DNA from: Parapedobacter luteus | Lineage (GTDB): Bacteria > Bacteroidota > Bacteroidia > Sphingobacteriales > Sphingobacteriaceae | DNA length: 64,000 bases | Assembly (NCBI RefSeq): GCF_900168055.1 | Contig: NZ_FUYS01000007.1 | Location: forward strand, 162,670 to 226,669 | Reading direction: 5' to 3' | Shown: positions 42,774 through 53,342 of the stretch, in pieces | How positions within the stretch are numbered: position 1 is the stretch's first letter | How the letters are laid out: each line of letters opens with the position of its first letter | The notes under the pieces: model-generated | What the model was told of the DNA's origin: nothing | What the model saw: only the letters and a program-made list of their open reading frames with translations | Database searches by the model: none | Position numbers and translations under genes: made by a program

Positions 42774-45560
42774 TTATCGCAAGGCAGCGACGCCTTTCTT
42801 TTTGAATAAGGACGGCGACACGCCATACTTATTTTTGAAAGCCGTCGAAAAATAAGCTGGGGAAGAAAAACCTGTCTGGTAGGCAACATTATTGACCTGT
42901 ACACCCTTTTGAAGCAACACCTTCGCTTTGCGAAGGCGACGTGAGGAAATGTAGTCATTGATACTACAATCAAGCAATGACTTTACTTTTCGATATAGCT
43001 GAATGCGAGATACAGCGAGTAACTCACAAAGATAGTCAACGTTCATTTCACTGTTAGCGATATTTTCTTCGACCAGGGCAGCGAGTTCGTTAAGGAACCG
43101 CCGATCTTCAGGTGATATTTTGGAAACCGGCCGGAGCTCGACAACATCACTGCTAAAGCGACGATGAAGAATTTTCCGATTATCTATCAAGTTGTTTGCC
43201 AAGCTTAGTAGGTGATCCATCTTGAAGGGTTTGGTCATGTACGCGTCCGCCAATGAGTCCAGCCCGGCCAGTTTTTGCTCGTCTGAATCCCTCGCCGTCA
43301 GGAGAATGACGGGAATATGCGCCGTGCGGACGTCGGCTTTGAGTTTTCTGACCATTTCGGTCCCCAACTCACCGGGCGGCATCAAGACATCCGAAATGAT
43401 TAAGTCGGGAACTTGGCGGTGAGCTTGTTCCAATCCTTCCCTAGCATTGGAAGCTGTATACACCACATAGGATCCGGATAGTTTTTTTGACAGGAAGTTG
43501 AGCAATCCTTCGTGGTCATCAATGATCAGGATGGAATATTCCCTGATTGGAAGGTCTGAAGCCAATTCTTCTTCCTTTTCTTCGCTTGATTCGTTTTCCA
43601 GCACTGCAAAGATTTTGTCGCTCTCCAGCATTGCCTGTTCGTGCTCATTGACCGGTGTATAGTCTTTTTCCTCTTCCTGAAAAGCATGGTCATCCACGGG
43701 CAAATTGATGATCACCGTGGTGCCCACATTGACTTGGCTATTTACGGTAATCGTTCCGTGGTGCAACTCGACGATCTCCTTGCACAGCGCCAGCCCGATT
43801 CCCGAACCGTTGGCATGGTGCCCGCTGCGGAAGAAAGGGTCAAAGATATGATTGATGTCATGAGGCGAAATCCCATATCCTTCATCGCAGAGTTGAATTT
43901 GGATATGCCCTGATTTATCGGCCGGGGAGACAATTTTCATCACGATACTGGCCTTTTCAGGTGTGAATTTAAATGCATTGGATAAGAGGTTATATAGCAC
44001 CTTTTCCATTAAATCCCGATCAAACCACAACTCCGCATCCTGCACATGGCTTTCAAGGCGCAGGTTGATGCTCTTCTTCTTTGCCAGCGGGCGGAAAGCT
44101 TGGACAATATTGTTACAAAAAACCACTAGGTTTTGCTTTCGGACCTTTACTATTACATTTTCATACCCAACCCGCCGCAAATCAATTAATTGCGATACCA
44201 AATGCTCCAATGTCAGGGTATTCTTTTTGATCAACGTCAATGAACGACGGGTTTCTTCCGACAACCTCGCGTTCTTGATTAATTCTTCTAAAGACACCAG
44301 CATCAGCGATAACGGGGTTTTGAACTCGTGCGAGATGTTGGTAAAAAAATTGATTTTAGCCTCTGTAGCTTCTTCTACTTGGCGGGTCATCGCCATAATT
44401 TGTTCTTGCTGCCCAAGAATCTCGTTGTTTTGGGTTTCCAGGGTCTTGTTTTTTTCCCAATTTGCCTTCAGCGCGTAAAACGAGATGCCGGCAAATACAA
44501 CAGCCAATACGAGGCTGACCACAAGCACATGGAGGGCGCGTTGCTGATTGGAGAAAATCTTCTGTTGTGTGGCGTACAGGGCTTGCTGGTGGTCGATATC
44601 ACGCTGTTGACTGATAATCTTGTCGGTCTGTAAACGCATGAGTTCAACGTTGCTTGAATCAACCACCAGGGTGTTAAGGATATTGTCTCGCTGATAGGCA
44701 TCGCCGTTTAGGATAGCCATTGCGGTACGCACGGACTCCTTTCCCCCCGTGGGATACAACATGGATGCATACAGGATATTTTCGGAAACGAATTGCATCC
44801 CGTTGTTCTCTCCAGGAAGGGCGTCCACACCCATGATTTTTGCTGAATAAAAAGGTGTTTCTTCTGAAAGGGCTTGATGGACACCGAGCGCCATTTGATC
44901 ATTGTACGCAAATATCGCATCCGAAGAAAGAAGCTGAGCCCGTTTTTCGCGGGCGCCCTCTTTTGCTTTGTCGATTAACCACTGTCCATTGATTTTCTCG
45001 ACAACCTGTATTTTTGGATAAGCTGCAAGCGCCGTATGGAAGCCTTTCTGGCGTTCGATCGTTGCCGAAGATCCCGGTAGTCCCGTGACTTCGCTGATCC
45101 GTCCTTTGTGCCGCAGTTGATTGGCAAGGTATTGGCCCGCCATATAGCCGATCTTATAATTATCCGCCCCGACATACGCATGGTACAATCCCGAGGAGGT
45201 CTTGCGATCGGTGACGACAATTGGCGTGCCGCTCCTGAAAATCTCGTCAATAATGGGCGTAAGTGGTTCCGCTTCATTGGGCGATACGATGATGATATCC
45301 GGGGCAAGCTTTATTAATTCGTGAAGTTGAAGGATTTGTTTTTCACTGCTGTTTTCTGCGTCGCGATAAATAAAGTCAACATTGGAATGGAACGAGAGTT
45401 CCCGTTTCATTTCTTCCAACATGGTCTTTCGCCAAGCGTCATCGCCCACGCATTGGGAAAACGCAATGGTTACTCGAGGCTTGTTGTCCTGCATGAAGCA
45501 AGACTGCAACCCCAGTGCCACCAACAAACAACACCAAATCCCTAGCTTGCTATATGTCAT
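42774..45560 (-). CDS. Hybrid two-component sensor-regulator (HTCS), fructose-sensing type
   Basis: A 928-residue one-protein signalling system. In order: signal/lipoprotein-like start (QSCFMQ), a periplasmic sugar-binding domain of the LacI/RbsB type (about 30-315), a membrane helix (about 345-370), HisKA with His in ISHEFKTPLS, HATPase_c (NLLSNAFKF, GSGIGLALCKE), a receiver domain (LIIDDHEGLL; Asp in SDVLMP; Lys in YMTKPF) and an AraC-type HTH (about 830-925). This is the layout of Bacteroides BT1754, whose periplasmic domain binds fructose. It should induce the divergent fructan operon. Confidence 0.88.
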   Translation of the reverse strand: MTYSKLGIWCCLLVALGLQSCFMQDNKPRVTIAFSQCVGDDAWRKTMLEEMKRELSFHSNVDFIYRDAENSSEKQILQLHELIKLAPDIIIVSPNEAEPLTPIIDEIFRSGTPIVVTDRKTSSGLYHAYVGADNYKIGYMAGQYLANQLRHKGRISEVTGLPGSSATIERQKGFHTALAAYPKIQVVEKINGQWLIDKAKEGAREKRAQLLSSDAIFAYNDQMALGVHQALSEETPFYSAKIMGVDALPGENNGMQFVSENILYASMLYPTGGKESVRTAMAILNGDAYQRDNILNTLVVDSSNVELMRLQTDKIISQQRDIDHQQALYATQQKIFSNQQRALHVLVVSLVLAVVFAGISFYALKANWEKNKTLETQNNEILGQQEQIMAMTRQVEEATEAKINFFTNISHEFKTPLSLMLVSLEELIKNARLSEETRRSLTLIKKNTLTLEHLVSQLIDLRRVGYENVIVKVRKQNLVVFCNNIVQAFRPLAKKKSINLRLESHVQDAELWFDRDLMEKVLYNLLSNAFKFTPEKASIVMKIVSPADKSGHIQIQLCDEGYGISPHDINHIFDPFFRSGHHANGSGIGLALCKEIVELHHGTITVNSQVNVGTTVIINLPVDDHAFQEEEKDYTPVNEHEQAMLESDKIFAVLENESSEEKEEELASDLPIREYSILIIDDHEGLLNFLSKKLSGSYVVYTASNAREGLEQAHRQVPDLIISDVLMPPGELGTEMVRKLKADVRTAHIPVILLTARDSDEQKLAGLDSLADAYMTKPFKMDHLLSLANNLIDNRKILHRRFSSDVVELRPVSKISPEDRRFLNELAALVEENIANSEMNVDYLCELLAVSRIQLYRKVKSLLDCSINDYISSRRLRKAKVLLQKGVQVNNVAYQTGFSSPAYFSTAFKNKYGVSPSLFKKKGVAALR

Positions 45561-45921
45561 GGTTTATAAATTTTTGACGAATCGGCAAAGTCCACCGTAC
45601 ACGTTCGTGTACGGCATCGAGGTAGCGCCTTAAAATTTCGTCAGGCAAATTTAACGAAAAAAGAACCAAGGCTTAAAAAAGGTTAACCTAGCGGCCTAAG
45701 AACAACCAAACAAGTGTAATAATTTTTAAATTTCATGATACGATTTCTAAAATTATTTCTGACATAAAAGAATACTTATTTGATTTTCAATCAATTGTGT
45801 TTTGATACAAAAACAAACAAAAATGAACGAAATTTTTATCCAAACGTTGATTTCAAGCTTCAATTTTGTTCCCGTTGAGATAACCAATTTAGACATCAAA
45901 TTTAAGTGCTATTTTTAGAAT
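45561..45921. promoter_or_regulatory. Divergent control region of the fructan locus with a 20-bp palindrome
   Basis: A 361-base AT-rich gap between the HTCS and the permease genes. CCGTACACGTTCGTGTACGG at 45595-45614 is a 9-bp inverted repeat around TT, 35 bases upstream of the HTCS start. It could be an operator or a transcript hairpin. No exact TAnnTTTG element precedes the permease; TATTTTTA at about 45911 is the nearest. Confidence 0.5.
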
Positions 45922-47250
45922 ATGACAAAAAACAACATAACAGCGTGGTCTTTTGTAGTAGCCCTTGGGGGGTTTCTATTCGGCTTTGACACAGCCGTCA
46001 TTTCCGGAGCCGAAAGGGCTGTACAAGTTTACTGGAACCTGTCCGAGGTGGAGCACGGCGTTACGATGGCTATCGCGTTATTGGGAACAGTCGTTGGGGC
46101 ATTGATGGGGGCATATCCGTCTGATAAGCTGGGGCGCAAGCGGACACTGTTTATTATAGCCGCCTTATATTTCTTTTCCGCCATTGGTACTGCATTGGCC
46201 TTTGACTGGCATATATTTATAGTTTTTCGGTTTTTCGGAGGTATTGGTGTAGGCGTGTCTTCGGTCACAGCGCCTATTTATATTTCAGAAATCGCCCCGC
46301 CCGATCGGCGCGGTAAGCTGGTCGGTTTATTCCAATTCAATGTGGTGTTGGGTATCCTCATGTCTTATCTTTCCAATTACCTGATCGGTCAAGGGGGGGA
46401 ACATTCCTGGCGGTGGATGCTGGGGGTACAAGCGTTTCCCGCTGCCCTATTTTATGTGCTTATCCATTTTGTACCCGAGAGTCCGCGCTGGCTGCTGCTT
46501 TACCGCCAAAACCGAGACGCGGCTATTCACGTACTGAAACGTATTAATCCGCAAAACTACCTGAAAGACATGGAATCGATCTTGGCGTCGGTTCAAGTTG
46601 GGCGAATGGATATGGCAGCAGATCCGCTATTCAGCAAAAAATACCGTTTACCGGTGATGTTAGCGATTCTTTTTGCCGTTTTTAATCAGGTGTCGGGGAT
46701 CAATGCCATCATCTACTACGCTCCCCGCGTGTTTGAGATGGCGGGATTAGGCGCTCAGAGTTCGTTGTTGTCCACCGTGGGAATCGGTTTGGTCAATTTT
46801 ACGTTTACCTTGATTGCTATCAATTTTATTGATAAAATCGGTCGGCGCAGACTGATGCTTATCGGGTCATTCGGGTTGATCGCCGCTTTGGGACTGGTGT
46901 CTCACTCGTTTTACTCTGCCGAACCTGATGGTATTGCGGTGACCATTTACTTGATGGTGTACATCGCGTTTTTTGCGTTTTCACAAGGCGCAGTGATTTG
47001 GGTATTTATTTCGGAGATATTTCCCAATGAAGTCAGGGCCAAAGGGCAGACCTTGGGTAGTTTGACCCACTGGGTAATGGCTGCCGTCATTACATTCTTT
47101 TTCCCAATGTTGGCTGAGCGCCTGGGCGGTGGAGATACGTTTCTGATTTTCACAGGATTTATGGTGTTGCAGTTGTTGTTTGTATGGAAGGTCATGCCCG
47201 AAACAAAAGGGAAATCACTGGAGCAGATTGGCGGGAATATGATGCATTAA
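45922..47250 (+). CDS. MFS sugar transporter, probable fructose permease
   Basis: A 442-residue twelve-helix sugar porter. Signature motifs include GFLFGFDTAVISGAE, DKLGRKRT, RFFGGIGVGVSS, PESPRWLL and the C-terminal PETKGKSLEQIG. Gene order beside a fructose-sensing HTCS and a fructokinase resembles the Bacteroides levan locus, where a related porter brings in fructose released in the periplasm. First gene of the plus-strand operon; it ends 41 bases before the kinase start. Confidence 0.88.
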   Translation: MTKNNITAWSFVVALGGFLFGFDTAVISGAERAVQVYWNLSEVEHGVTMAIALLGTVVGALMGAYPSDKLGRKRTLFIIAALYFFSAIGTALAFDWHIFIVFRFFGGIGVGVSSVTAPIYISEIAPPDRRGKLVGLFQFNVVLGILMSYLSNYLIGQGGEHSWRWMLGVQAFPAALFYVLIHFVPESPRWLLLYRQNRDAAIHVLKRINPQNYLKDMESILASVQVGRMDMAADPLFSKKYRLPVMLAILFAVFNQVSGINAIIYYAPRVFEMAGLGAQSSLLSTVGIGLVNFTFTLIAINFIDKIGRRRLMLIGSFGLIAALGLVSHSFYSAEPDGIAVTIYLMVYIAFFAFSQGAVIWVFISEIFPNEVRAKGQTLGSLTHWVMAAVITFFFPMLAERLGGGDTFLIFTGFMVLQLLFVWKVMPETKGKSLEQIGGNMMH

Positions 47251-47291
47251 TTAAAGGAAAGCGAATATTATTAACCATAGTGCTAAACAGG

Positions 47292-48215
47292 ATGAACGGA
47301 GAAAACAAAAACGTAGTGTGCTTCGGAGAGATCCTTTGGGATATGCTTCCCTCGGGAAAGAAACCCGGCGGGGCACCGATGAATGTTGCTTATCATCTCA
47401 ATCGTCTAGGTATTCAAAGCACCATCATCAGCCGCATCGGCGATGATGAGGCGGGGCGGGAACTGAGCAGCTTTTTGGACAACATTGGGCTGTCCACGGA
47501 AAACATCCAGATCGATAGCGACCACGAAACCAGCAAAGTAATAGCCTGTATTGGAGCTGATAATGAAGTTTTATATGAGATCATAGCTCCGGTGGCGTGG
47601 GATTTCATCCAATATGAAGAGCGCTTTGCAACACTCCTACAAGCCGCTGATGTATTGGTATATGGTAGCCTCATCGCCAGAAATGAAGCCAGCCGTGATA
47701 CATTACTTAGCTTGCTGGGAAAGGCACGTTACCGATTATTCGATGTCAATCTTCGGGCACCCCATTACACGCCTGCTGTTGTCGATCAGTTGATGCAAGC
47801 GGCTGATGCTATCAAATTGAATATTCACGAACTGGTAGCGGTGTCGGGTTGGCTGGGTAACCGATCGGGCGATGAATATGCCGGTATTGGCTTGTTACAG
47901 GACTATTATGGCATACAGGAGATTATCGTGACTAAGGGATCGCAGGGGGCGTCCTATTATACGCCAAACTCCAGACACGATTATCCGGCTGTATCCGTGG
48001 ACGTCAAGGACACCGTAGGGAGCGGTGATTCGTTTCTTGCGGCATTTCTGGCACAAAAGCTACGCGGCGAAACCAGCGACAATATGCTGGAGTTTGCAAC
48101 GACCCTCGGTGCTTATGTGACCACACAATCAGGCGCATGTCCACCCTATTCACGCATGGACCTCAATCGGTTTATGTGGGAGAAATATCTGGAGAGCATA
48201 CAATGGAAACAATAA
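47292..48215 (+). CDS. PfkB-family fructokinase
   Basis: A 307-residue sugar kinase. GEILWDMLPSGKKPGGAPMNVAYHL binds the sugar (in pieces), DVNLRAPHYTP is typical of fructokinases, and the catalytic GxGD lies in DTVGSGDSFLAAF. The product would be fructose phosphate for glycolysis. The frame is open upstream into the permease gene; ATG 47292 gives the usual start of the family. Confidence 0.88.
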   Translation: MNGENKNVVCFGEILWDMLPSGKKPGGAPMNVAYHLNRLGIQSTIISRIGDDEAGRELSSFLDNIGLSTENIQIDSDHETSKVIACIGADNEVLYEIIAPVAWDFIQYEERFATLLQAADVLVYGSLIARNEASRDTLLSLLGKARYRLFDVNLRAPHYTPAVVDQLMQAADAIKLNIHELVAVSGWLGNRSGDEYAGIGLLQDYYGIQEIIVTKGSQGASYYTPNSRHDYPAVSVDVKDTVGSGDSFLAAFLAQKLRGETSDNMLEFATTLGAYVTTQSGACPPYSRMDLNRFMWEKYLESIQWKQ

Positions 48216-48401
48216 ATTTTAACTAATCATATTACGTTAACCAATTAAAATGATGAACCTAGCAATCATTAAACCCCTTGCTCCAACGTAACGGAACACG
48301 TTACATGTAATCGGATTAGTTTCCGATCACGAAACTGTAGAAGTAAAAGCAGACGAGGTTTTCGACTGCTTATAGGGATGTTTTTTTAAAAAATTATACA
48401 A
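48216..48401. promoter_or_regulatory. Gap before susC with several inverted repeats
   Basis: 186 AT-rich bases. ACGTAACGGAACACGTTAC at 48290-48308 and ATCGGATTAGTTTCCGAT at 48312-48329 are imperfect palindromes that could bind the HTCS output domain. The spacing suggests that susC has its own promoter within the locus. Confidence 0.4.
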
Positions 48402-51400
48402 ATGAAGACTAAATTATTTTTACTTTATTGTTGTGTCCTTTTGGTACAAACCCTGTCTGCACAGGAAACTGTAATCACTGGTAAAGTAACTGACCAAAAT
48501 GGGCTGCCGCTCGACGCAGTAAGTGTACTCACTGTCGAAACCAACGTTGGTGCCGTTACAAATGAGGATGGCTCCTTTCGTATTTCAGCCGCCATCGGGC
48601 AAACACTGAGGTTCTCGATGGTTGGAGCCAAAGTGGAGGAAGTCAAGATAGAATCTCTGGAGCCACTTTCCATACAGTTGGAAGTTAATGTTGCATTGGA
48701 CGAGGTGGTCGTAACGGGTTACCAAACTCAGCGTAAGGCAGACTTAACAGGAGCGGTTTCCGTGGTTGATGTTGAGGAGATGAACAAACAGGCGGTGGCC
48801 AACCCAATGAAAGCTCTGCAGGGGCAGGTACCGGGAATGTACATCACGGGTAGCGGTGCTCCCAGTGCGCCAGCTACGGTAAGAATCCGTGGAATCGGTA
48901 CGCTCAACAACAATGACCCCCTTTACATCATCGATGGAGTGCCTACCAAGGCGGGTATGCATGAGCTCAATGCCGCAGACATCGAATCGATGCAGGTACT
49001 CAAAGATGCTTCAGCTGCAAGTATTTACGGGTCAAGGGCTGCTAACGGTGTAATCATTATTACCACCAAACGGGGCAAATCGGGCAATGCACAGCTGAAT
49101 GTCAATGCATATACTTCCGCATCTTCCTATACTACACGGGCAAAAATGTTAGATACCGATGGTTATGGACGCGCATTATGGCAAGCCAGTGTCAACAGCA
49201 ATATCGATCCCAACAATAGTGGTTTGCCCTACCAATTCGATTGGCGTGTCGATCCCACGACAAACCAACCTGTGCTAAACAGCATCATCATTCCGGAATT
49301 TCTGGATGCCGATCAAACGATGCGTTCCTCAGATACTGACTGGTTTGATGAAGTGTCGCGGGTGGGGACGGTTCAAAACTATGATGTACAGGTGTCAAAT
49401 GGCACGGATCGAGGTAGTTATCTGCTTTCGCTAGGCTATTTCGACAACAATGGCATCATTAATACCACCAGCTTTAACCGGATATCCGCTCGGATTAATA
49501 CGGATTATAAACTGTTTGAAGACAAGTTGACCATTGGACAAAACCTAAGCCTGACGAAGACAGAAGAAGTTTCTGCCGACATAATCAATACCGCACTGCA
49601 GGCATTACCAATTATTCCGGTGCATACGGTCGACGGAGCAGGGTGGGGTGGCCCTGTACAAGGTATGAACGACCGGCACAATCCCGTTCGTCTATTAGAA
49701 GACAACAGGCAAAATGGCTATGACTACACACGCTTGTTTGGCAATTTCTTTGCCGATCTGAAAATTATGGAAAATCTGGTTTTTCGCTCCAATTTTGGTA
49801 TTGACTACGGCAATTTTTTCTCCCGAAACTGGCAAAAAAAGTTTCGGTCGGGCTATCTGGTCGGTGATGTCAATTGGCTTAACAATGAACAGACGCACAA
49901 TGTAAAAACCACGTGGACAAACACGCTCAATTATATGCTCGAACGAAATGAGCACCGATTTGACATGGTCGCGGGGATGGAATTTTATACCGAAAGTAAC
50001 ACTCACTTCGGGGCTAGGCGGGAGGATTTTGTACTGGAGCACCCCGACTATATGTACCTTGATGCAGGTACTGGTATCATGACTACAGTCGGTAACGGCG
50101 CAAGGCATGCGTTATTGTCGTACTTCGCTAAAGCCAACTATTCCTATCTCAATAAATATCTCCTATCCGCCACCATTCGATACGATGGATCGTCTCGATT
50201 TGGCGAAAACAATCGATTTGGTCTGTTCCCTGCCTTCTCCGCCGGTTGGCGCCTGAGTGAGGAGAGTTTTATCAAAAGTAATACCTCGTTGTTTGATGAC
50301 CTCAAACTTCGTTTCGGCTGGGGTGTTACTGGCAATCAAGAAATCGATAACCATGCAATTTTCAACATCTATCTACCTAACTACAATGCTACCTCTTACG
50401 ATATTTCAGGCAACGGTAGTGGTGTACTCCCATCAGGCTTTTACCTGACACAGAATGCTAATCCTAATCTGCGTTGGGAAGCGACACAGATGAGCAACAT
50501 CGGGCTCGATTTTTCTTTGTTGAACCAAAGCCTTTACGGCAGCGTTGACTATTATATTAAAAAGACATCTGACATCCTTTTATTGCCCCCATACATCGGC
50601 GTCTTAGGTGAAGGTGGCAACATGTGGGTAAATGGAGCTTCGATGGAAAACAAAGGATTCGAGCTGGTATTGGGACACCGTAGCCGTATTAACGATGACT
50701 TACGCCTGGATCTGACGGCTAATTTCGATGTGGTAAGAAACAAAGTAACTCATTTACCTGCAGAAGTCATCAATGCATATGGTGGTGATGGTCGGGGGCA
50801 AAATATCTTAGGTCGAACGTTTGGCTCACATTTCGGTTATGTCGCTGATGGACTGTTCCATACTCAGGAAGAGGTAGACGCACACGCCGAACAGCCCAAC
50901 AAAGGTGTCGGCCGAATCCGATACCGGGATATCGATGGCAACGGCATTATTAATGACCTGGATCGTACCTGGATTGGCGTGCCGCTGCCCAAGTTCACAT
51001 ATGGTCTTAATGCTCAGGTCAATTACAAAAAATTCGACTTTTCTTTCTTCTTACAAGGGATAGGCCCCGTGGACGTAAACAACCAATTCAAGCTGCATAC
51101 CGATTTCTGGAGTGCAGTTGAATCTTCATCAAACAAGGGGTCGAGGTTGCTTAATGCGTGGTCGCCCAGTAACCCTAATTCAGACATCCCGGCCCTATCG
51201 CTTACCGATGACAATTGGGAAGCTCGTTTTTCGACTTATTTTATAGAAAACGGCACATACCTTAAACTGAGGAACGTACAGTTCGGCTATACATTTGACC
51301 AAAAACTCCTCTCTCGGATAAAGCTGCAAGCACTCCGCGTGTATGTTGGAGGCGACAATTTGGGTATTTTGTTACGGTCCAAGTCGTTTACAGGTGTTGA

Positions 51401-51470
51401 TCCCGAAAGCCCCGCTTTCGGCTATCCCAATCCGATGGTGCTTACCGGGGGAATCAATTTTCGGTTTTGA
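48402..51470 (+). CDS. SusC-like TonB-dependent outer-membrane transporter
   Basis: A 1022-residue TonB-linked outer-membrane protein. A signal peptide (to about 20), a carboxypeptidase-regulatory-like domain (about 24-110), a plug domain (about 118-230, with GYQTQRKADLTGAV and YIIDGVP) and a beta-barrel to the C-terminal Phe follow. It imports fructo-oligosaccharides made at the surface, together with the SusD partner 54 bases downstream. Confidence 0.92.
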   Translation: MKTKLFLLYCCVLLVQTLSAQETVITGKVTDQNGLPLDAVSVLTVETNVGAVTNEDGSFRISAAIGQTLRFSMVGAKVEEVKIESLEPLSIQLEVNVALDEVVVTGYQTQRKADLTGAVSVVDVEEMNKQAVANPMKALQGQVPGMYITGSGAPSAPATVRIRGIGTLNNNDPLYIIDGVPTKAGMHELNAADIESMQVLKDASAASIYGSRAANGVIIITTKRGKSGNAQLNVNAYTSASSYTTRAKMLDTDGYGRALWQASVNSNIDPNNSGLPYQFDWRVDPTTNQPVLNSIIIPEFLDADQTMRSSDTDWFDEVSRVGTVQNYDVQVSNGTDRGSYLLSLGYFDNNGIINTTSFNRISARINTDYKLFEDKLTIGQNLSLTKTEEVSADIINTALQALPIIPVHTVDGAGWGGPVQGMNDRHNPVRLLEDNRQNGYDYTRLFGNFFADLKIMENLVFRSNFGIDYGNFFSRNWQKKFRSGYLVGDVNWLNNEQTHNVKTTWTNTLNYMLERNEHRFDMVAGMEFYTESNTHFGARREDFVLEHPDYMYLDAGTGIMTTVGNGARHALLSYFAKANYSYLNKYLLSATIRYDGSSRFGENNRFGLFPAFSAGWRLSEESFIKSNTSLFDDLKLRFGWGVTGNQEIDNHAIFNIYLPNYNATSYDISGNGSGVLPSGFYLTQNANPNLRWEATQMSNIGLDFSLLNQSLYGSVDYYIKKTSDILLLPPYIGVLGEGGNMWVNGASMENKGFELVLGHRSRINDDLRLDLTANFDVVRNKVTHLPAEVINAYGGDGRGQNILGRTFGSHFGYVADGLFHTQEEVDAHAEQPNKGVGRIRYRDIDGNGIINDLDRTWIGVPLPKFTYGLNAQVNYKKFDFSFFLQGIGPVDVNNQFKLHTDFWSAVESSSNKGSRLLNAWSPSNPNSDIPALSLTDDNWEARFSTYFIENGTYLKLRNVQFGYTFDQKLLSRIKLQALRVYVGGDNLGILLRSKSFTGVDPESPAFGYPNPMVLTGGINFRF

Positions 51471-51524
51471 TAAAAAAAAATGTGGCAATAACAATGATTG
51501 AATGAAATTGTAATCCGTTTTGTG

Positions 51525-53225
51525 ATGAAAAGAATAATATATACAACGATGTGCTTAGCGACTATGGTATTTAGCGCTTGCACAAACTTGCTTGAAGTCG
51601 GACCCCGTGGTACGTTGGACGAAAATCAAGTATCAAACCCCGAGCAAGCCGAAGGTTTTGTCATCGCAGCCTATTCCCAATTAGGTAATGACGAAATCAA
51701 TCGGGCATTTAGCATGTGGCAGTACGGAAATGTAAGGTCCGATGATGCCTACAAAGGCGGAGGCGGTATCAACGATGGTGATGTCTTTCATTTTATGGAA
51801 ACCTTTGTTCCTTCGCGCCCAGACCAATGGAACTATGATGGAATTTGGTTCCATATTTATATTGGCATTCGGCGGGCAAATGAAGGGCTTCGAATTCTGG
51901 AACAGTTTACCGAAGAAGAATATCCGTTGGTTAATCGACGGAGAGGTGAGTTACGGTTTTTACGTGGATACTGGTATCTTATGGTTGAAAACCTGTTTAA
52001 AAACATTCCATACATTGACGAGACGGTTCCTGCTGAAGAATACAAATTTATGGTCAACAATGAGTTGAGCCGGGATGAGATATTGGATCGTATTGCTGCA
52101 GATTTCGAATTCGCTGCCGAAGTACTTCCCGAAACCCAGCCCGAGATAGGCCGCGCTAACAAATACGCCGCATACGCATTTTTGGCAAAAACACGACTTT
52201 TCCAAGCTTACGAGCAAGACCAGCAACACGCGGTAACCCGTATCAACAGCCAGCGATTGGAACAAGTTATCCAAGCGGCTGACCAAGTGATCGCTTCGCA
52301 TTATCAATTGCAGCCAGACTTTGCCAACAACTTTCTGCCCGGCCCATACGAAAATGGAGTAGAGGCTATTATGTCCGTGCAGTTTTCCACAGATGATGGC
52401 GTGGGACGTGGTCGGGTAAACCATGGCGATATGCTTACCGTGCCCCAGGGAATAGGATGCTGTGATTTTCAGAAGCCTTCTCAGACGCTTGTAAACGCTT
52501 TTCGTACAAATGAGGCTGGTGTGCCGCTATTGGACACTTATAACACCGAAAATGTCGACTTCGGACAGCATTCGGTAGACCCGAGGCTTGACCATACCGT
52601 ATCCAGGCCGGGGGTACCGTGGAAATACGAACCGGATATCATTGTCAATGCCGGTTGGGCGCGAAATATTACATTGTATGGCACATACAACTCTATGAAG
52701 GAAAATGTATCGCCGGACTGCGAGTGCTTCATTAATATCGCTCCTTTCTTCGGCACAACAAAAAACCGCATCCTCATTCGATACGCTGAAGTATTGCTGT
52801 TCAAAGCGGAAGCACTAATCGAGTTAGGAAGACAGGATGAGGCGTTACCGTTAATTAACGCATTACGAGCCCGCGCAGCCAATAGTACAGCGCTACTGAT
52901 ATTACCCGACGGCACTCCAAGCGCAGACTATAACGTGGGGCTATATGCGCCTGGCGACAATATTACTTGGGATCAAGAAACTGCGCGAAAAGCAGTCCGG
53001 TTTGAAAGACGCCTGGAACTGGCACTCGAAGGAGGGCGCTTTTTTGACCTTGTTCGTTGGGGAGTAGCCCAAGAAGCGCTTAATGCGTTCTTTGCAGCTG
53101 AGCGACCTTCACGGAATATATACCAAGGAGCTAATTTTACAAGTGGGCGGGACGAATACCTTCCTGTCCCACAAAACCAAATTTTTTGGAGTGAAAACAG
53201 ATATGTTCAAAATCCCGGTTATTGA
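51525..53225 (+). CDS. SusD/RagB-like glycan-binding lipoprotein
   Basis: A 566-residue lipoprotein with lipobox MVFSAC and the helical TPR-type SusD fold; typical strings are RGELRFLRGYWYLMVE, FLAKTRLFQAYE and the C-terminal YLPVPQNQIFW. ATG 51525 gives a normal lipoprotein signal, while the frame is open a few codons earlier. It caps the SusC pore and hands over levan or inulin oligosaccharides. Confidence 0.92.
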   Translation: MKRIIYTTMCLATMVFSACTNLLEVGPRGTLDENQVSNPEQAEGFVIAAYSQLGNDEINRAFSMWQYGNVRSDDAYKGGGGINDGDVFHFMETFVPSRPDQWNYDGIWFHIYIGIRRANEGLRILEQFTEEEYPLVNRRRGELRFLRGYWYLMVENLFKNIPYIDETVPAEEYKFMVNNELSRDEILDRIAADFEFAAEVLPETQPEIGRANKYAAYAFLAKTRLFQAYEQDQQHAVTRINSQRLEQVIQAADQVIASHYQLQPDFANNFLPGPYENGVEAIMSVQFSTDDGVGRGRVNHGDMLTVPQGIGCCDFQKPSQTLVNAFRTNEAGVPLLDTYNTENVDFGQHSVDPRLDHTVSRPGVPWKYEPDIIVNAGWARNITLYGTYNSMKENVSPDCECFINIAPFFGTTKNRILIRYAEVLLFKAEALIELGRQDEALPLINALRARAANSTALLILPDGTPSADYNVGLYAPGDNITWDQETARKAVRFERRLELALEGGRFFDLVRWGVAQEALNAFFAAERPSRNIYQGANFTSGRDEYLPVPQNQIFWSENRYVQNPGY

Positions 53226-53342
53226 GCGTCTGAAAATATGATGGCATGAACCGCCCTTTGAACCGAATTTATGCTTTCCAGTGGCTTGTGTCGATAAATG
53301 TCAACGATTGGTACTCGGAGTTATATAAAGCAAAAATGTTTA

